A DNA stretch of 64,000 bases, from NCBI GenBank assembly GCA_963978545.1, contig OZ021730.1, forward strand, positions 14,267,796-14,331,795, given 5' to 3'. Position numbers and translations under genes: made by a program. Within the stretch, counting starts at the first letter, position 1, and each line of letters starts with the position of its first letter. Source of the stretch: Linyphia triangularis (Eukaryota > Arthropoda > Arachnida > Araneae > Linyphiidae). Below the pieces are notes generated by a model. That model saw only the letters and a program-made list of their open reading frames with translations. It did not search any database and was not told the origin of the DNA. Shown here piece by piece: positions 1 to 10,114 of the stretch.

Positions 1-359
1 TCTATTTTTCTTTGGTTTTATTTTGTAAATTTATAAAAATAGAATTAAATAGAAAACTCACAAAGTAAAAAAAAGAAACTCGCATGAATATACTGATTTT
101 ATTGTTCTATTTATTTACATTGTTTATTAAAGAGTCATACATCAATAAATATGCTTTACACAATTAACATTTAAAAATTATTTAAATTGTATTTGCTACA
201 GCATTATATTTTTAACAAAAAAGAATAATAAAGAAAGAATTTCATAGTGTAATTTATTCACTATGCATATAAATTATTACATAATATAAGTATATTTCAT
301 ATAAATATATATTATATATAAGTACAACATATTTCATAATATATAAGTACAATATAATA

Positions 360-1185
360 TTAATACATTTTTGTTGCAAAATGTCCAAATGGCAAACAAT
401 TCGTTGCATCGTACATATACATCTTGTCATAGAAACCACATAGACTTGTTTTATTTTGTGTAACTGTAGATACAATGTGATTTTTAGACATAATATTTGT
501 TTGTTTCTAATCACCCCAACTGTTCTTAAAATATTTACATATTGTTCATGTTTCAACAGATTTTTAACAACACACTTCTTTGTGCCTTTACATGTAAGCT
601 TATTCTCTTCTCCAAACACATAACTATACATTTTTGGACGCAAAGCACAGAACTCTGAAATGGGTATACCTCTAGTTTCATCTTTCAAATATCCTAAACA
701 AGACTTATTAGCTTTCTAGTATAAACTATGAGAGGGGTGATAATTTGGAAAGTCTAAACAATTTTTGAATTTTTTAGATAGGTCAGCATATACATCTTTA
801 GTAAATATTTCTAAACAAAGCCAGTCAGTGTCAGTGTACAACAAACTTATTTTTTCTCTATAAGTAGGTTTTAAAATGTCGTAAAATAGTCCAAACATTT
901 TTAATTTGCTTAAATCCAATACAGAAAAACCTATGTAGACAGGCTGATTTAGAAAAAGATTTGACTTTAAAATTTTGAATATCGCACATGAGTCATTAAG
1001 TATGGAAAAAAATTCTAAACCCGGATCTGCCAATAATCTTTTACATTGCTTTTCATTTAATGCAACTTTAACATTAACATGTTTTCTTAAATTCATACAG
1101 GTGCGTCCAAAGAATGCATCATTAAAGAGTTTGAAGAAATCTTTATCAAAAGAATTGCTTGCGATTTTTCTTTTGTCATTGTTAA
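360..1185 (-). pseudogene. C-terminal part of a broken type B DNA polymerase (Polinton/adintovirus-like)
   Basis: This is the palm/C-terminal third of a protein-primed family B DNA polymerase (DNA_pol_B_2 type) as carried by Polinton/Maverick-like elements and related viruses. Visible motifs are the KDFFKLFNDAFFGRT block near 1110-1150, a GFSVLDLSKLKM block near 900, the palm motif YTDTDW near 820 (the family normally has Ser after the last Asp; here it is Trp), and RPKMYSY near 630. The frame has an in-frame TAG at 716-718 and a frameshift near 500-520; the presumed stop is at 360-362. The rest of the gene lies on the same strand at 10111-12652, separated by a DNA transposon. Identity is inferred from motif order; I am confident of the family and that the gene is dead. 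Confidence 0.8.
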
Positions 1186-1199
1186 GGGGACAAGGGAGG
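1182..1199. repeat. TTAA target duplication and left terminal inverted repeat of the Kolobok-like element
   Basis: TTAA at 1182-1185 is followed directly by GGGGACAAGGGAGG. It matches the inverted sequence at 10097-10110 with two mismatches. Confidence 0.75.
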
Positions 1200-2124
1200 A
1201 TAAAAAAAAAAAATTTAGTTTTGCACTAATTTTTTTTTTAATTTTTTATGGAAGCTTATCATTAACACATAGAAGGCTACACAAATTTTCAGCATATTTT
1301 ATTGAATATTTTTTTAAATAGAGCCAATTTTAAATAATAAATAATAATTTTTGCCGTTCACGCAAAATGCCAATTGCACATCAATTTTAGTTAAAAACCT
1401 TTCAATTTTTTTTTTTAAGAATTGTTTATACTCATATATAAAAGACATAATGAATAATTATATGAACTTGATTTAATTTAAAAAAATTATTATTTTGGCG
1501 ATACATGTTTTCGCTAAAAAATTTCACCCACAAATAGCTTTTTATGCAAAATTCTGCGACATAAAATATACCAATTCCAACAATATAGCAAAATTATTAT
1601 TCCTTATGGTTTATTTATGTACCACAACAAATTTCAAAGGATTCGAAAAAAAACTGAAACGCAAATGGCATGTTAAACTTTGGAAATCGTGCGAAAATTC
1701 AATTTTGAGAAAAAGGCAATTTTGTATGGAAGTTAGTAAAATTCAAAAGTTTATAATTATTTAAAAACATTTTTTGGCCTCTTTTAGAAACAGGTAGTTA
1801 TATCTTATTGAAAACCACAATATTGAGAATATAAGAAGTTAAATTTAAAAAGATAATGACAAAAAAACTGTGTACACATTTAGGATTTAAAAATATTGAA
1901 AAGCACGAAATATCAATTTTAGTACATATAATAAAAGGAAGCAAAGAATTATGTACAAGAAAATAATTTGGTACTATTTAAAAAGTACCAGCTTGATACG
2001 TAACACCTTCAGATTTGTCTTGTCAAAGTTTTATAGTTGTTTTGCAGTACTTTTAACGTAATCGTTCAATTTTATATTCCTTAGTACACCGCTTAGCTTT
2101 CTGCATCTCTCTCCTGGCATCTTT

Positions 2125-2219
2125 TTATTCTGCAATCACAAAAGATGTGTCGCTAATTTTATTCATGTTTACACTGTTTGAAATAGCTAAAGATTTAGCA
2201 CAACCAAGGTTAAAATCGC
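2125..2219 (-). pseudogene. C-terminal remnant of the Kolobok-like transposase
   Basis: Read on the minus strand from the LINE junction, the frame resumes with FNLGCAKSLAISN and runs to TAA at 2125-2127. It joins in phase with the part ending at 8104 once the LINE and one copy of the duplication are ignored, which shows the LINE landed inside the transposase gene. Confidence 0.65.
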
Positions 2220-2260
2220 CCCTCAGGGGGTTTACTTTCTATAAGTAAATACGGGCTTCA
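2219..2260 (+). promoter_or_regulatory. LINE 1 5'-terminal double hairpin
   Basis: The element starts with CCCCTCAGGGG, which can fold as a 4-bp stem. It is followed at once by TTTACTTTCTATAAGTAAA, a 7-bp stem with a 5-nt loop, and then TACGGGCTT. The same order is found at the 5' ends of the LINEs at 21923 and 38743. An RNA role or internal promoter role is inference. Confidence 0.5.
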
Positions 2261-2850
2261 CAACCCCGGGGCACCCCAGTGATCTATCTCTCCTTCTGTT
2301 TTACCTTCTCGTTTTGGTTTTGTATGTATAGTTTGGCTTCCCTTCCTTCCCTCATTGTGGTTACCTCTTCTGAGGTGAGGGCTCCCCTTGAGAAGCTTTG
2401 CGCCGCTCTGTTGCCATCAGCTTCTCTCGGGGATTATATCACCCACGTGTTTGCTGTGCGTGGAGACCCGTGTCCCTGGAAAGGGGGATCCTGGTAGTTG
2501 AGGGACGACATACTGTCCCAATACACTACTTTGGCCCTTGCTTCAGATAAACGGGAGGTGTACATTGGTCCCATGTGCATCAATCGGCTGGTCGTCCGAC
2601 TTCGTCGGCGGCTTGGGATCAAGCGACCGGCCCGTCTACTGGGAATCTCGTTAAGGGTGGAGACATCTACAGGGACGAGCCGGTCGCGTATAGACACTGG
2701 ATAACCTGATGGTGTTATGCCGTGCGTAACAGTTTAGTTACTATTTTTTTCTTTTCTTGGTTTTGTTGCTTGCCGGTGTGCACCATCCCTAATATCGAGG
2801 ACTCCATGGTGGGTGGGATTCTAGTGTCCGAATTTCTATTTCTTTATTTA

Positions 2851-4269
2851 ATGATGGCTTCTTCTTCTATCTCTAGCCCCACGGGAGGCCTAAATCCCCA
2901 AACTTTGAAAACAAATAAGCGTACTATACAAAATGAAGTCACTACAATATCTAAAAAACAAGCTCCAATCCCTAACATTTCTACCACACTTGAACCCTCT
3001 ACCTCCAATACACCCATAGCATCTACATCTCCCACATTTCTCATAGTTCAATCCGAAGATGGTAAATTAGGTCAAATGTCTCCATTCTTCATACAAAAAG
3101 GAATAAAAGGAATCTGCGGCAACGAGCCAAAAACAATAAAAAAACTACGATCAGGCGACTTTTTAGTAGAAACAAAAGACTCCAGGCAATCCCAATACTT
3201 ACTTTCAGCAACAACAATAGGAAACATAGCAATAACTGTAACACCACATAAAGGTTTAAATTCATGCCGAGGGGTGATATCTGAATCCGATCTTCAACAC
3301 GTTGAAGAATCGGAAATACTTAAAGAACTCACCCCCCAAGGTGTCATAGAAGTCCGCCGTATAAATATCAAGAGAGACAATAACATCATTAAAACTAAAC
3401 ACATCATATTAACTTTCAATACTCCTAAACTTCCAAATCGAATTACTGCCGGTTATTTAAGTTGCCCAGTACGTCCTTTTATTCCTAATCCGCTGAGATG
3501 CTTCAAATGTCAAAAGTTTGGGCACTCCAAAAATGCTTGCAGAAGTGAAATCGAAACTTGCGCAGTGTGTGGCAGCAATGAACACCAATCTGAAGGCTGC
3601 CAAGCTGAGCCCACCTGCGTAAACTGCAATGGAAAACATCCATCTTTTTCCAGGAAGTGCCCAACTTACGACAAAGAGAAGCAAATCCAAGTAATAAAAA
3701 CCAACAATAATATCCCATATCCCGAAGCCAGAGCCATCTACGAAACAACAATAGAAAATTCAATGGCCAAAACAATAGCTAAAACTTTAGTAGTTCCCAA
3801 ACCAGCTCAAGTAAAATCCATAACCACACAAACTGATATCCACATCCCGAATATCAGAATGTCACCCGAAGAACTCCTTAAATGCTTTTCCTCACCGGCT
3901 AAAAACAGTAACTCTTCTTCTCAGACAAACCCAATTCCTAGCACTTCAAAACCAACAGCAAATCCACCCAAAACTACAGCAAAACCTAACAAAAACAAGA
4001 AACAACCGGAACAAAAACAATCAAATAAACCTGGAGATGCCTTAAAAAATAAAATACAATCAAAATTACAAATGAATACAAAACAAAAAACTGTACTACT
4101 AAATAAAGATAAGTCTGAATCATCGGGACCATCCACCGATGATGAAACAGATGTCATCTCGGGTCTTGATCCGGGTGACATGGAGGTCGACCCAGGCCTC
4201 GAGACGCCTCCTCTTCTACAACGAAGAAGTAAGTCACTAGACCGGCGGATCGCTAATCCTCCCAAATAA
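2851..4269 (+). CDS. LINE 1 ORF1, gag-like nucleic-acid-binding protein
   Basis: ORF1 proteins coat the retrotransposon RNA and form the RNP. The frame is open from 2722, but the start is taken at the tandem ATGs at 2851/2854. The related LINE 2 has its ATG at the homologous place, after a matching 5' UTR (CCATGGTGGGTGGGA...). That gives about 472 residues. Three CCHC knuckles are visible: CFKCQKFGHSKNAC, CAVCGSNEHQSEGC and CVNCNGKHPSFSRKC. They are preceded by a domain ending in GYLSCPVRPFIPNPLRC, typical of the PRE/C2HC ORF1 family. The C-terminus is Lys-, Asn- and Ser-rich and ends in an acidic DDETDVISGLDPGDMEVD patch. ORF2 starts 8 nt after the stop. Confidence 0.9.
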   Translation: MMASSSISSPTGGLNPQTLKTNKRTIQNEVTTISKKQAPIPNISTTLEPSTSNTPIASTSPTFLIVQSEDGKLGQMSPFFIQKGIKGICGNEPKTIKKLRSGDFLVETKDSRQSQYLLSATTIGNIAITVTPHKGLNSCRGVISESDLQHVEESEILKELTPQGVIEVRRINIKRDNNIIKTKHIILTFNTPKLPNRITAGYLSCPVRPFIPNPLRCFKCQKFGHSKNACRSEIETCAVCGSNEHQSEGCQAEPTCVNCNGKHPSFSRKCPTYDKEKQIQVIKTNNNIPYPEARAIYETTIENSMAKTIAKTLVVPKPAQVKSITTQTDIHIPNIRMSPEELLKCFSSPAKNSNSSSQTNPIPSTSKPTANPPKTTAKPNKNKKQPEQKQSNKPGDALKNKIQSKLQMNTKQKTVLLNKDKSESSGPSTDDETDVISGLDPGDMEVDPGLETPPLLQRRSKSLDRRIANPPK

Positions 4270-4277
4270 CATTCAAT

Positions 4278-7200
4278 ATGTTATCTTGGAATTGTCGCGG
4301 GTTCCACCACAATTCGGTAGATATAAAACATCTTGTAGATTTACACAAACCTGTCTGTTTCTGTTTACAAGAGACGCTCTTGAAGCCTTTCCAGAGCTCT
4401 CTTGTTAGGGGATATTGTCCTCTACGCAAGGACTTTGTCTTCGGAGGTAGAGCTAGCGGCGGTGTTGCTGTATTTACATCTAACAGCAGTCCATCCACCC
4501 CGCTATCGCTCACGACCACCTTACAAGCTGTTGCCGTTAGAGTAGCTGTGAAAAATGTATTGGTAACAGTTTGCTCTATCTATCTCCCCCCTAATCGTAA
4601 CATCCGACAAACAGAACTAGACAGGCTTTGTGACCAGCTTCCACCCCCTATTATTTTAATGGGGGATTTCAATGGTCACAATCCTCTTTGGGGTAGCCCA
4701 GACATTAACAACCGTGGAAGACAGATTGAAAAATGTATGAATGACCAGAATCTCTGTCTTCTCAATGATGGGCAAAATACATACTTTCACACCCCATCGA
4801 GGACGTTTCACGCCATCGATCTTGTCTTGTGTTCGCCATCTCTCCTACATCTATGGTCTTTTCATGTCGGACGGGATCCTTACCATAGTGATCATTTCCC
4901 CGTTCGTCTGGAGATGTTAGGAGGTGGTGCTGTTCCCTCTTTTCGTATCCCTCGCTTTAAAATAGAATCTGCAGATTGGGAACAGTTTTCTTCCGTCGTC
5001 GATTTCTCTGACGAGATGGTGAACCAAGACGATATCGATGAAGCTGTAAATTCTATCACCCATGCCATCTTGGAAGCTGCTCGTTTTTCCATACCTTCAA
5101 CATCTACAAATCTACCGAAAATTCCGAAACCATGGTGGAATCACGACTGTAAAAATGCACATAATAAGCGCAGGAAGGCTTGGGGCATTTTTCGCCGAAG
5201 TCCCACTGAAGCCAACCTCATCGCCTTAAAATGTGCCCGAGCTGAAGCTCGCAGGATCCGCCGGCGTAGCCAGAAGGACTCTTGGATGCATTATGTCAGC
5301 ACTATAACATCAGATACCTCGTCTAAAAGGGTCTGGAACAAAATTAATAAAATCAAGGGCCAATATCCAAGACACTCTATTTCTATCCTAGAGACAGAGC
5401 TGGGAATTGTTTCAGACCCTAAAGGTATTGCTGACACCCTGGCTGACTCTTTTGCCAACATATCTAGCAACTCGAATTACAAAGAGCCGTTTGCGACTAT
5501 AAAACGTAATGCTGAGAAAACCAAATTAAACTTTACATCCAACGAGTTGGAAGACTATAATGCTGATTTCACCATGGCCGAGTTAATGCGAGCTCTGTCA
5601 AATACTCGCGGCTCGGCTGTTGGTCTTGATGAAATCCATTATAGTATGCTGAAACATCTCCAGCCTCTCCAACTCAAATACATTCTTCAGCTGTATAATA
5701 GGATCTGGCGAGAAAACAAATTTCCGTCAGCATGGCAACGTGCTCTTGTAATTCCAATAGTCAAGCCAGGTAAAGACGCTAAGAGTCCTTTGAGCTACAG
5801 ACCCATAGCATTGACTAGTTGCATGTGCAAGCTACTAGAAAAATTAGTCAACGCTCGCCTCCTCTTTTATTTGGAAGAAAACAATTGTCTCTCTCAGTTT
5901 CAAAGTGGTTTCCGTCGTGGACGAAATACAATTGACAACCTGCTCCTCCTTGAAACATCCATTCGGGAGGCATTTGTCAAGCGGAACCATTTGGTGTCTG
6001 TATTTTTCGACATGGAAAAAGCCTATGACCGTACTTGGCGATATGGTATCCTCAGAGACCTACATAATTTAGGTCTAAGAGGAAATTTACCACTCTTTAT
6101 TGAGAATTTCATTTCTCGGAGAGTCTTCCAAGTACGCGTCGGCTCCATCTTATCAGATGAGTTTATTCAGGAGCAAGGCGTTCCCCAGGGAAGTGTATTG
6201 AGTTGTGCACTGTTTATTATAAAAGTCAACGGCATTATGACCTGCCTTCCACCTGCAGTGTCTGGTTCGCTTTTTGTCGACGACTTCCAAATAACGTGCA
6301 CTTCAATTAACATGTCTCATATCGAAAGACAAATTGAACTTGCCTTCAGAAGGATTACAGGCTGGGCCAATCAAAATGGATTTGTATTCAATGCACAAAA
6401 GACCGTGGCCATGCACTTTTGCAGGAGGCGCGAGCTTCATAACGACCCCGAGCTTTTCTTAAATGGGGAGCAGGTACCTATTGTTCCGGAAACTAAATTC
6501 CTCGGGGTCATTTTTGACTCGAAGCTCACTTTCCTGCCTCATATAAAACATCTGAGATTAAAGTGCACTAAAGATCTGAATCTTCTGAAGGTGCTTTCTA
6601 ACACTTCCTGGGGTGCTGATACCACCTCCATGTTGAGAATATACAGATGCCTTATTCGTTCCAAACTTGATTATGGTTCTGTGGTGTACGGATCCGCCAG
6701 AAAATCGGCGTTGATGCTTCTTGACCCTGTTCATCATCACGGTGTCAGAATCGCGTCAGGAGCCTTCCGTACATCACCAATTCCAAGTGTATTAAACATA
6801 TGTCTGGAGCGCCCTTTGAAACTGAGACGAGACAAGCTGTCTTTAAAATTTTATTTTAAAATTAAAAGTCATGCACGTCATCCTCTCTCTCATACTATTT
6901 ATAATCCATTACATACAAGACTCTTTAACGCACGTCCATCTTATATTCCATCATTTTCATTACGAATTCATTCTATTCTTACATCTCATCATCTTGATAA
7001 TTTCAGGATTCGTCCTATCACATTCACACAATCACCCTGGCATCCTCATAACATCAAAGTTTTAAATATATTTAATAATTTTAAAAAGTGTGAAACACCA
7101 GATATAGTGTTTACTCATCTGTTTTATTATCATAGGCATAACTTTCCAAATTTTAAAGCAATGTATACGGATGGATCGAAAAGCCAGGAACATGTCGGAG

Positions 7201-7955
7201 CAGCTGCAGTTCATGACGATAACATCTTCTCACGTGAGCTGCATCAAAGCTGCTCCGTCTTTACAGCTGAGTCCCTTGCTATCTTGTTGGCCTTGCAATA
7301 TATTTTAAGGCAAGATCATAGCCAGTGGATTATTTATACAGATTCGAAGAGCTGTTTAGATGCATTAAATAATCCACTGAGCCAGACCCATCCTTTTATT
7401 TTAGATATTTTAAAGATCCACAAGACACTTGTCGAAAGAAATTTTAATATTCTTTTTTGTTGGATCCCAGGTCATGTGGGGATCATGGGTAACGAGCGCG
7501 CTGACTCAATTGCACGATCAGCAAGTGGACCTAGGAGCACTTGGCTCTGCCCTGACGACGCAATAAAAGCTTGTGACACTGCTCTGTCTCTCACTTGGCA
7601 GGCCATGTGGGATGCACAGACAGCTAACAAGCTGCGTTCGTTTCAGCCCTTAGTTTCCGGATTCGCGCCCATCCAGCAATCCCGGAAAAGGGAAGTGCTT
7701 CTTACACGTCTTAGAATAGGCCACACTCGTTTTACCCATGTGCATCTTCTGCTGGCAGAAGATGCTCCCACTTGCAATTCCTGCGGTGTTTCTTTTACTG
7801 TTGTCCATATTTTGTCAGACTGTCCAACTTTTAACTCCATACGACTTCGTCTTTTTAACTCAGCTCACCCATCTTTATCTACACTTTTAAATTCACCACC
7901 TCATCATAACCTTTTTAAGTTTTTATTAGATATTGGTTTTTATCATCTTATCTAA
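4278..7955 (+). CDS. LINE 1 ORF2, endonuclease-reverse transcriptase-RNase H
   Basis: The protein has 1225 residues. The N-terminal APE-type endonuclease (about 1-220) shows SWNCRGF, LQETLLK, GDFNGHNPLWGS, HAIDL and SDHFP. The reverse transcriptase (about 450-720) shows KPGKDAKSPLSYRPIALTS, FQSGFRRGR, FFDMEKAYDRTW, QGVPQGSVLS and the active-site variant FVDDF. The RNase H (about 960-1090) shows YTDGSK, ES, YTDSKSCLD and PGHVGIMGNERAD. A C-terminal region with RLRIGHTRFTH and a CNSC...H...C zinc-knuckle-like end follows. It would nick the target DNA and reverse-transcribe the element RNA there. The frame is uninterrupted; the exact length is shared with the LINE 2 and LINE 3 proteins. Confidence 0.95.
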   Translation: MLSWNCRGFHHNSVDIKHLVDLHKPVCFCLQETLLKPFQSSLVRGYCPLRKDFVFGGRASGGVAVFTSNSSPSTPLSLTTTLQAVAVRVAVKNVLVTVCSIYLPPNRNIRQTELDRLCDQLPPPIILMGDFNGHNPLWGSPDINNRGRQIEKCMNDQNLCLLNDGQNTYFHTPSRTFHAIDLVLCSPSLLHLWSFHVGRDPYHSDHFPVRLEMLGGGAVPSFRIPRFKIESADWEQFSSVVDFSDEMVNQDDIDEAVNSITHAILEAARFSIPSTSTNLPKIPKPWWNHDCKNAHNKRRKAWGIFRRSPTEANLIALKCARAEARRIRRRSQKDSWMHYVSTITSDTSSKRVWNKINKIKGQYPRHSISILETELGIVSDPKGIADTLADSFANISSNSNYKEPFATIKRNAEKTKLNFTSNELEDYNADFTMAELMRALSNTRGSAVGLDEIHYSMLKHLQPLQLKYILQLYNRIWRENKFPSAWQRALVIPIVKPGKDAKSPLSYRPIALTSCMCKLLEKLVNARLLFYLEENNCLSQFQSGFRRGRNTIDNLLLLETSIREAFVKRNHLVSVFFDMEKAYDRTWRYGILRDLHNLGLRGNLPLFIENFISRRVFQVRVGSILSDEFIQEQGVPQGSVLSCALFIIKVNGIMTCLPPAVSGSLFVDDFQITCTSINMSHIERQIELAFRRITGWANQNGFVFNAQKTVAMHFCRRRELHNDPELFLNGEQVPIVPETKFLGVIFDSKLTFLPHIKHLRLKCTKDLNLLKVLSNTSWGADTTSMLRIYRCLIRSKLDYGSVVYGSARKSALMLLDPVHHHGVRIASGAFRTSPIPSVLNICLERPLKLRRDKLSLKFYFKIKSHARHPLSHTIYNPLHTRLFNARPSYIPSFSLRIHSILTSHHLDNFRIRPITFTQSPWHPHNIKVLNIFNNFKKCETPDIVFTHLFYYHRHNFPNFKAMYTDGSKSQEHVGAAAVHDDNIFSRELHQSCSVFTAESLAILLALQYILRQDHSQWIIYTDSKSCLDALNNPLSQTHPFILDILKIHKTLVERNFNILFCWIPGHVGIMGNERADSIARSASGPRSTWLCPDDAIKACDTALSLTWQAMWDAQTANKLRSFQPLVSGFAPIQQSRKREVLLTRLRIGHTRFTHVHLLLAEDAPTCNSCGVSFTVVHILSDCPTFNSIRLRLFNSAHPSLSTLLNSPPHHNLFKFLLDIGFYHLI

Positions 7956-8085
7956 AGATTTTTACTTTTTAAAATTGATTTTTGAAATTAATTTTAAATC
8001 TTTTAACTGGTAGATTCCTACAAAATTTTCGGCGCAGTTTGGCCCTAGTGTTGCCCTTGCGCCAGGAAACAAAAATACAACCAAC

Positions 8086-9640
8086 CAACCAAGGTTAAAA
8101 TCGCTAATTGCCAATATTACAGCTAATTCTAAACGTCGCTTTGAAACAAACACTTCTTTCGCACATCTACCCCATATAACACTATGCAAACTTTCGTTTG
8201 CATTTTGAGTCTTGGCAGCCACACACTTTTTTAAAAGTTCATCCGAGGCAAGTCGTACATAAATTGGCATAATTTTCTCCACAACTTGTTCCTAAAGAGT
8301 CGTTTTCATTGCTGTGTGAGATTTTGGTGTTTTCTTTTCTGCCACAGCTCTTTGGTAAAAACCCCATGAATCTTTACCTTTCGGGCAGTGAAAATGTCGC
8401 GGTTTTTTGTTGCTTGACATACAGTGATGCAGGGAGGCAAACACAGCAGCTTTCATATCACTTACATTAGGAGCATTGTCTTTGATAGCTTTTCGATAAT
8501 AGCTTGTAAGTTTCTTTATCGTTTCTTCTTTCAGGCTACCTTTCTTACGTCCACCCAGGGTTACATTTTTCACTTTCCATTCTTGGACTTTGTTGCGCAA
8601 AGCTGAGCCCAGCCTCTTGGCCACATGATTGAGGCATTCTTCCTTCTCAATGATGGTGTCGGTGCCATAAACTTTCTCTTCAAGAAGCTGTTGATGCGCT
8701 TTGCCATCGCCATCAGACATCATTTTCACATACTTCATTTTAGCTTCCATCTGGGAACGCTGCCACAACCTAAGTGTTGCTTCCATTTCCATGCTATTGT
8801 TGGTCCCTTCAAAGTTCTTTTGGCATTGTGGGGCATGACCTTCATACCAAAATGCGAATTCTGTGGAATCTTTTGATAAATCTTTCTCGGCTATAATGCA
8901 TTCATGGCAGTATTTGCTGAGAATTTCAAAATCCACCACTAATCCTGTTAAAACCTCGATAACGATGCCAATTCCATACAGCGACGTATGACCCCTCTTC
9001 TGCCATGTTCCATCGTATGAAACGCATATGTCAATAACATCGTGATCTTTCACTGATGCATCATCCTTTTCATATCGTTCTCGCACTAAGGCCATTGATG
9101 TATTTAAAACTTCCAGGTTTACTTCCTTGTATTTTTCCGCTAAAGCATCCAAGTGTGATGAAAAAGTCTTGTGGTCCATCGTTGGTACCCAAAATCATTG
9201 AAAATGTATCTAACACTGCTTGCCCTTTGCCGATTGATAAAAAAGCTTGAACCATTTTGCTGTTTATGTCAAATGCTTTCGAGCCTGCACCACGACTGCT
9301 GGAAAAAGTTGAGCCATTGCTATACCCGCAGCTTTCGCAAACTAGTTCAACATGACTTGAAAGACCAAATTTGCTTGTTTTATAAACATTCAGGGACGTG
9401 CTATGGCATTCACTGCACTGAATGTTTTGAACCAATTTTGCCCACATGTCATCTTTCATCTGAGTGTAGGTACTTGATGTAGCTAATGACATAGTATTAG
9501 GAACATTTTCAGCCTCTAAAATGTCTTCAACATCTGTTATGGCAGGCGAGCTGGTAGATTCGGATGTTTTCTTCCATCGTTTATTAGCATTTGCAATTGC
9601 AGCTGCTTTTCGTTTGGCTTTATTGCTAGTTGGTTTTCTT
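8086..9640 (-). pseudogene. Kolobok/Mutator-like transposase, broken (N-terminal and catalytic part)
   Basis: The minus-strand frame begins near 9640 with a basic Lys/Arg/Ala stretch. A zinc-ribbon-like part follows (CSECHSTSLNV ... CESCGYSNG), then the catalytic region: ISVCVSYDG-type SYDGTWQKRGH (first Asp), EILSKYCHEC, GDGKAHQ, HVAKRLGSALR, HCPKGKDSWGFYQ and KTQNANESLHSVIWG. These match the order in Mutator-like transposase (PF20700-type) proteins. There is a frameshift near 9180, an in-frame TAG at 8292-8294 and probably an early stop near 9632. The frame is cut at 8086-8104 by the LINE target duplication and continues at 2219-2125. The enzyme would cut and paste DNA in the nucleus, but this copy cannot make a full protein. 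Confidence 0.78.
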
Positions 9641-10096
9641 CATCTCGAACTAATGGTATGCATTATAAAACCAGAAAATAAAATTAAATAGTAAATATAT
9701 TAGAAAATAAATTAAAGATGAAAACGAAACTAGATATCGAAATTTTGTAATCGTAATAACTTGGCGAAATGAAAAAAAGCCTGATGCATGAAAATAGAGT
9801 GTAAAAATAATAAACAAACCTATTCAGATTACAGTTAAGGGCACAGTTAAATACTGTTGACAAATTTATTCCTTTAATAAAGTATTAATTTATCTACAGC
9901 TCTGTAAGTTACTTGCGATAGCTTTGTTTACCTTTTTTAGCAGCTGTTCATCGGATGCATATATAAACAAGCATAACTTTAAAACTATACTTTGCATCTA
10001 CATGATGATTTTTTTATTTGGTAGATTAATGTTACTAGCACATAATTACATCAAAAAATAAAAATGCTAAATCAGGAGGTTTTTAACTCTTTTCAA

Positions 10097-10114
10097 CATC
10101 CCTTGTTCCCTTAA
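10097..10114. repeat. right terminal inverted repeat and TTAA target duplication
   Basis: CATCCCTTGTTCCC (10097-10110) abuts TTAA (10111-10114). The polymerase reading frame stops being recognisable exactly here and resumes past the TTAA at 1182. Confidence 0.75.

Larger units (their letters stand above)
2220..8085 (+). mobile_element. LINE 1: full-length non-LTR retrotransposon (Jockey superfamily, with RNase H)
   Basis: A complete element: 5' UTR (2220-2850), ORF1, ORF2 and a short 3' UTR ending in a GGCGCA...TTGCGCC hairpin and a (CCAA)n tail. It is flanked by a 19-bp target duplication, caaccaaggttaaaatcgc, at 2201-2219 and 8086-8104; the first bases overlap the CCAA tail, so the exact border is ambiguous. 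APE-type endonuclease, RT and RNase H in one ORF2 place it in the I/R1/LOA part of the Jockey superfamily. Both ORFs are open, which suggests recent activity. Confidence 0.92.
1186..10110 (-). mobile_element. Kolobok/Mutator-like DNA transposon, interrupted by a LINE
   Basis: The element is bounded by imperfect 14-bp terminal inverted repeats, GGGGACAAGGGAGG at 1186-1199 and its inverted counterpart CATCCCTTGTTCCC at 10097-10110. It is flanked by TTAA at 1182-1185 and 10111-10114. TTAA duplication plus termini starting with GG fit the Kolobok superfamily. The only recognisable gene is a broken transposase of the Mutator-like (PF20700-type) family on the minus strand. Without the LINE at 2220-8085 the element would be about 3.1 kb. 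It sits inside the polymerase gene. The stretch 1200-2120 contains no gene I can support. Confidence 0.75.

Noticed and set aside
1495..1764. 89-residue plus-strand protein in the transposon
   Set aside because: AT-rich frame in a non-coding part of the Kolobok-like element; no family features.
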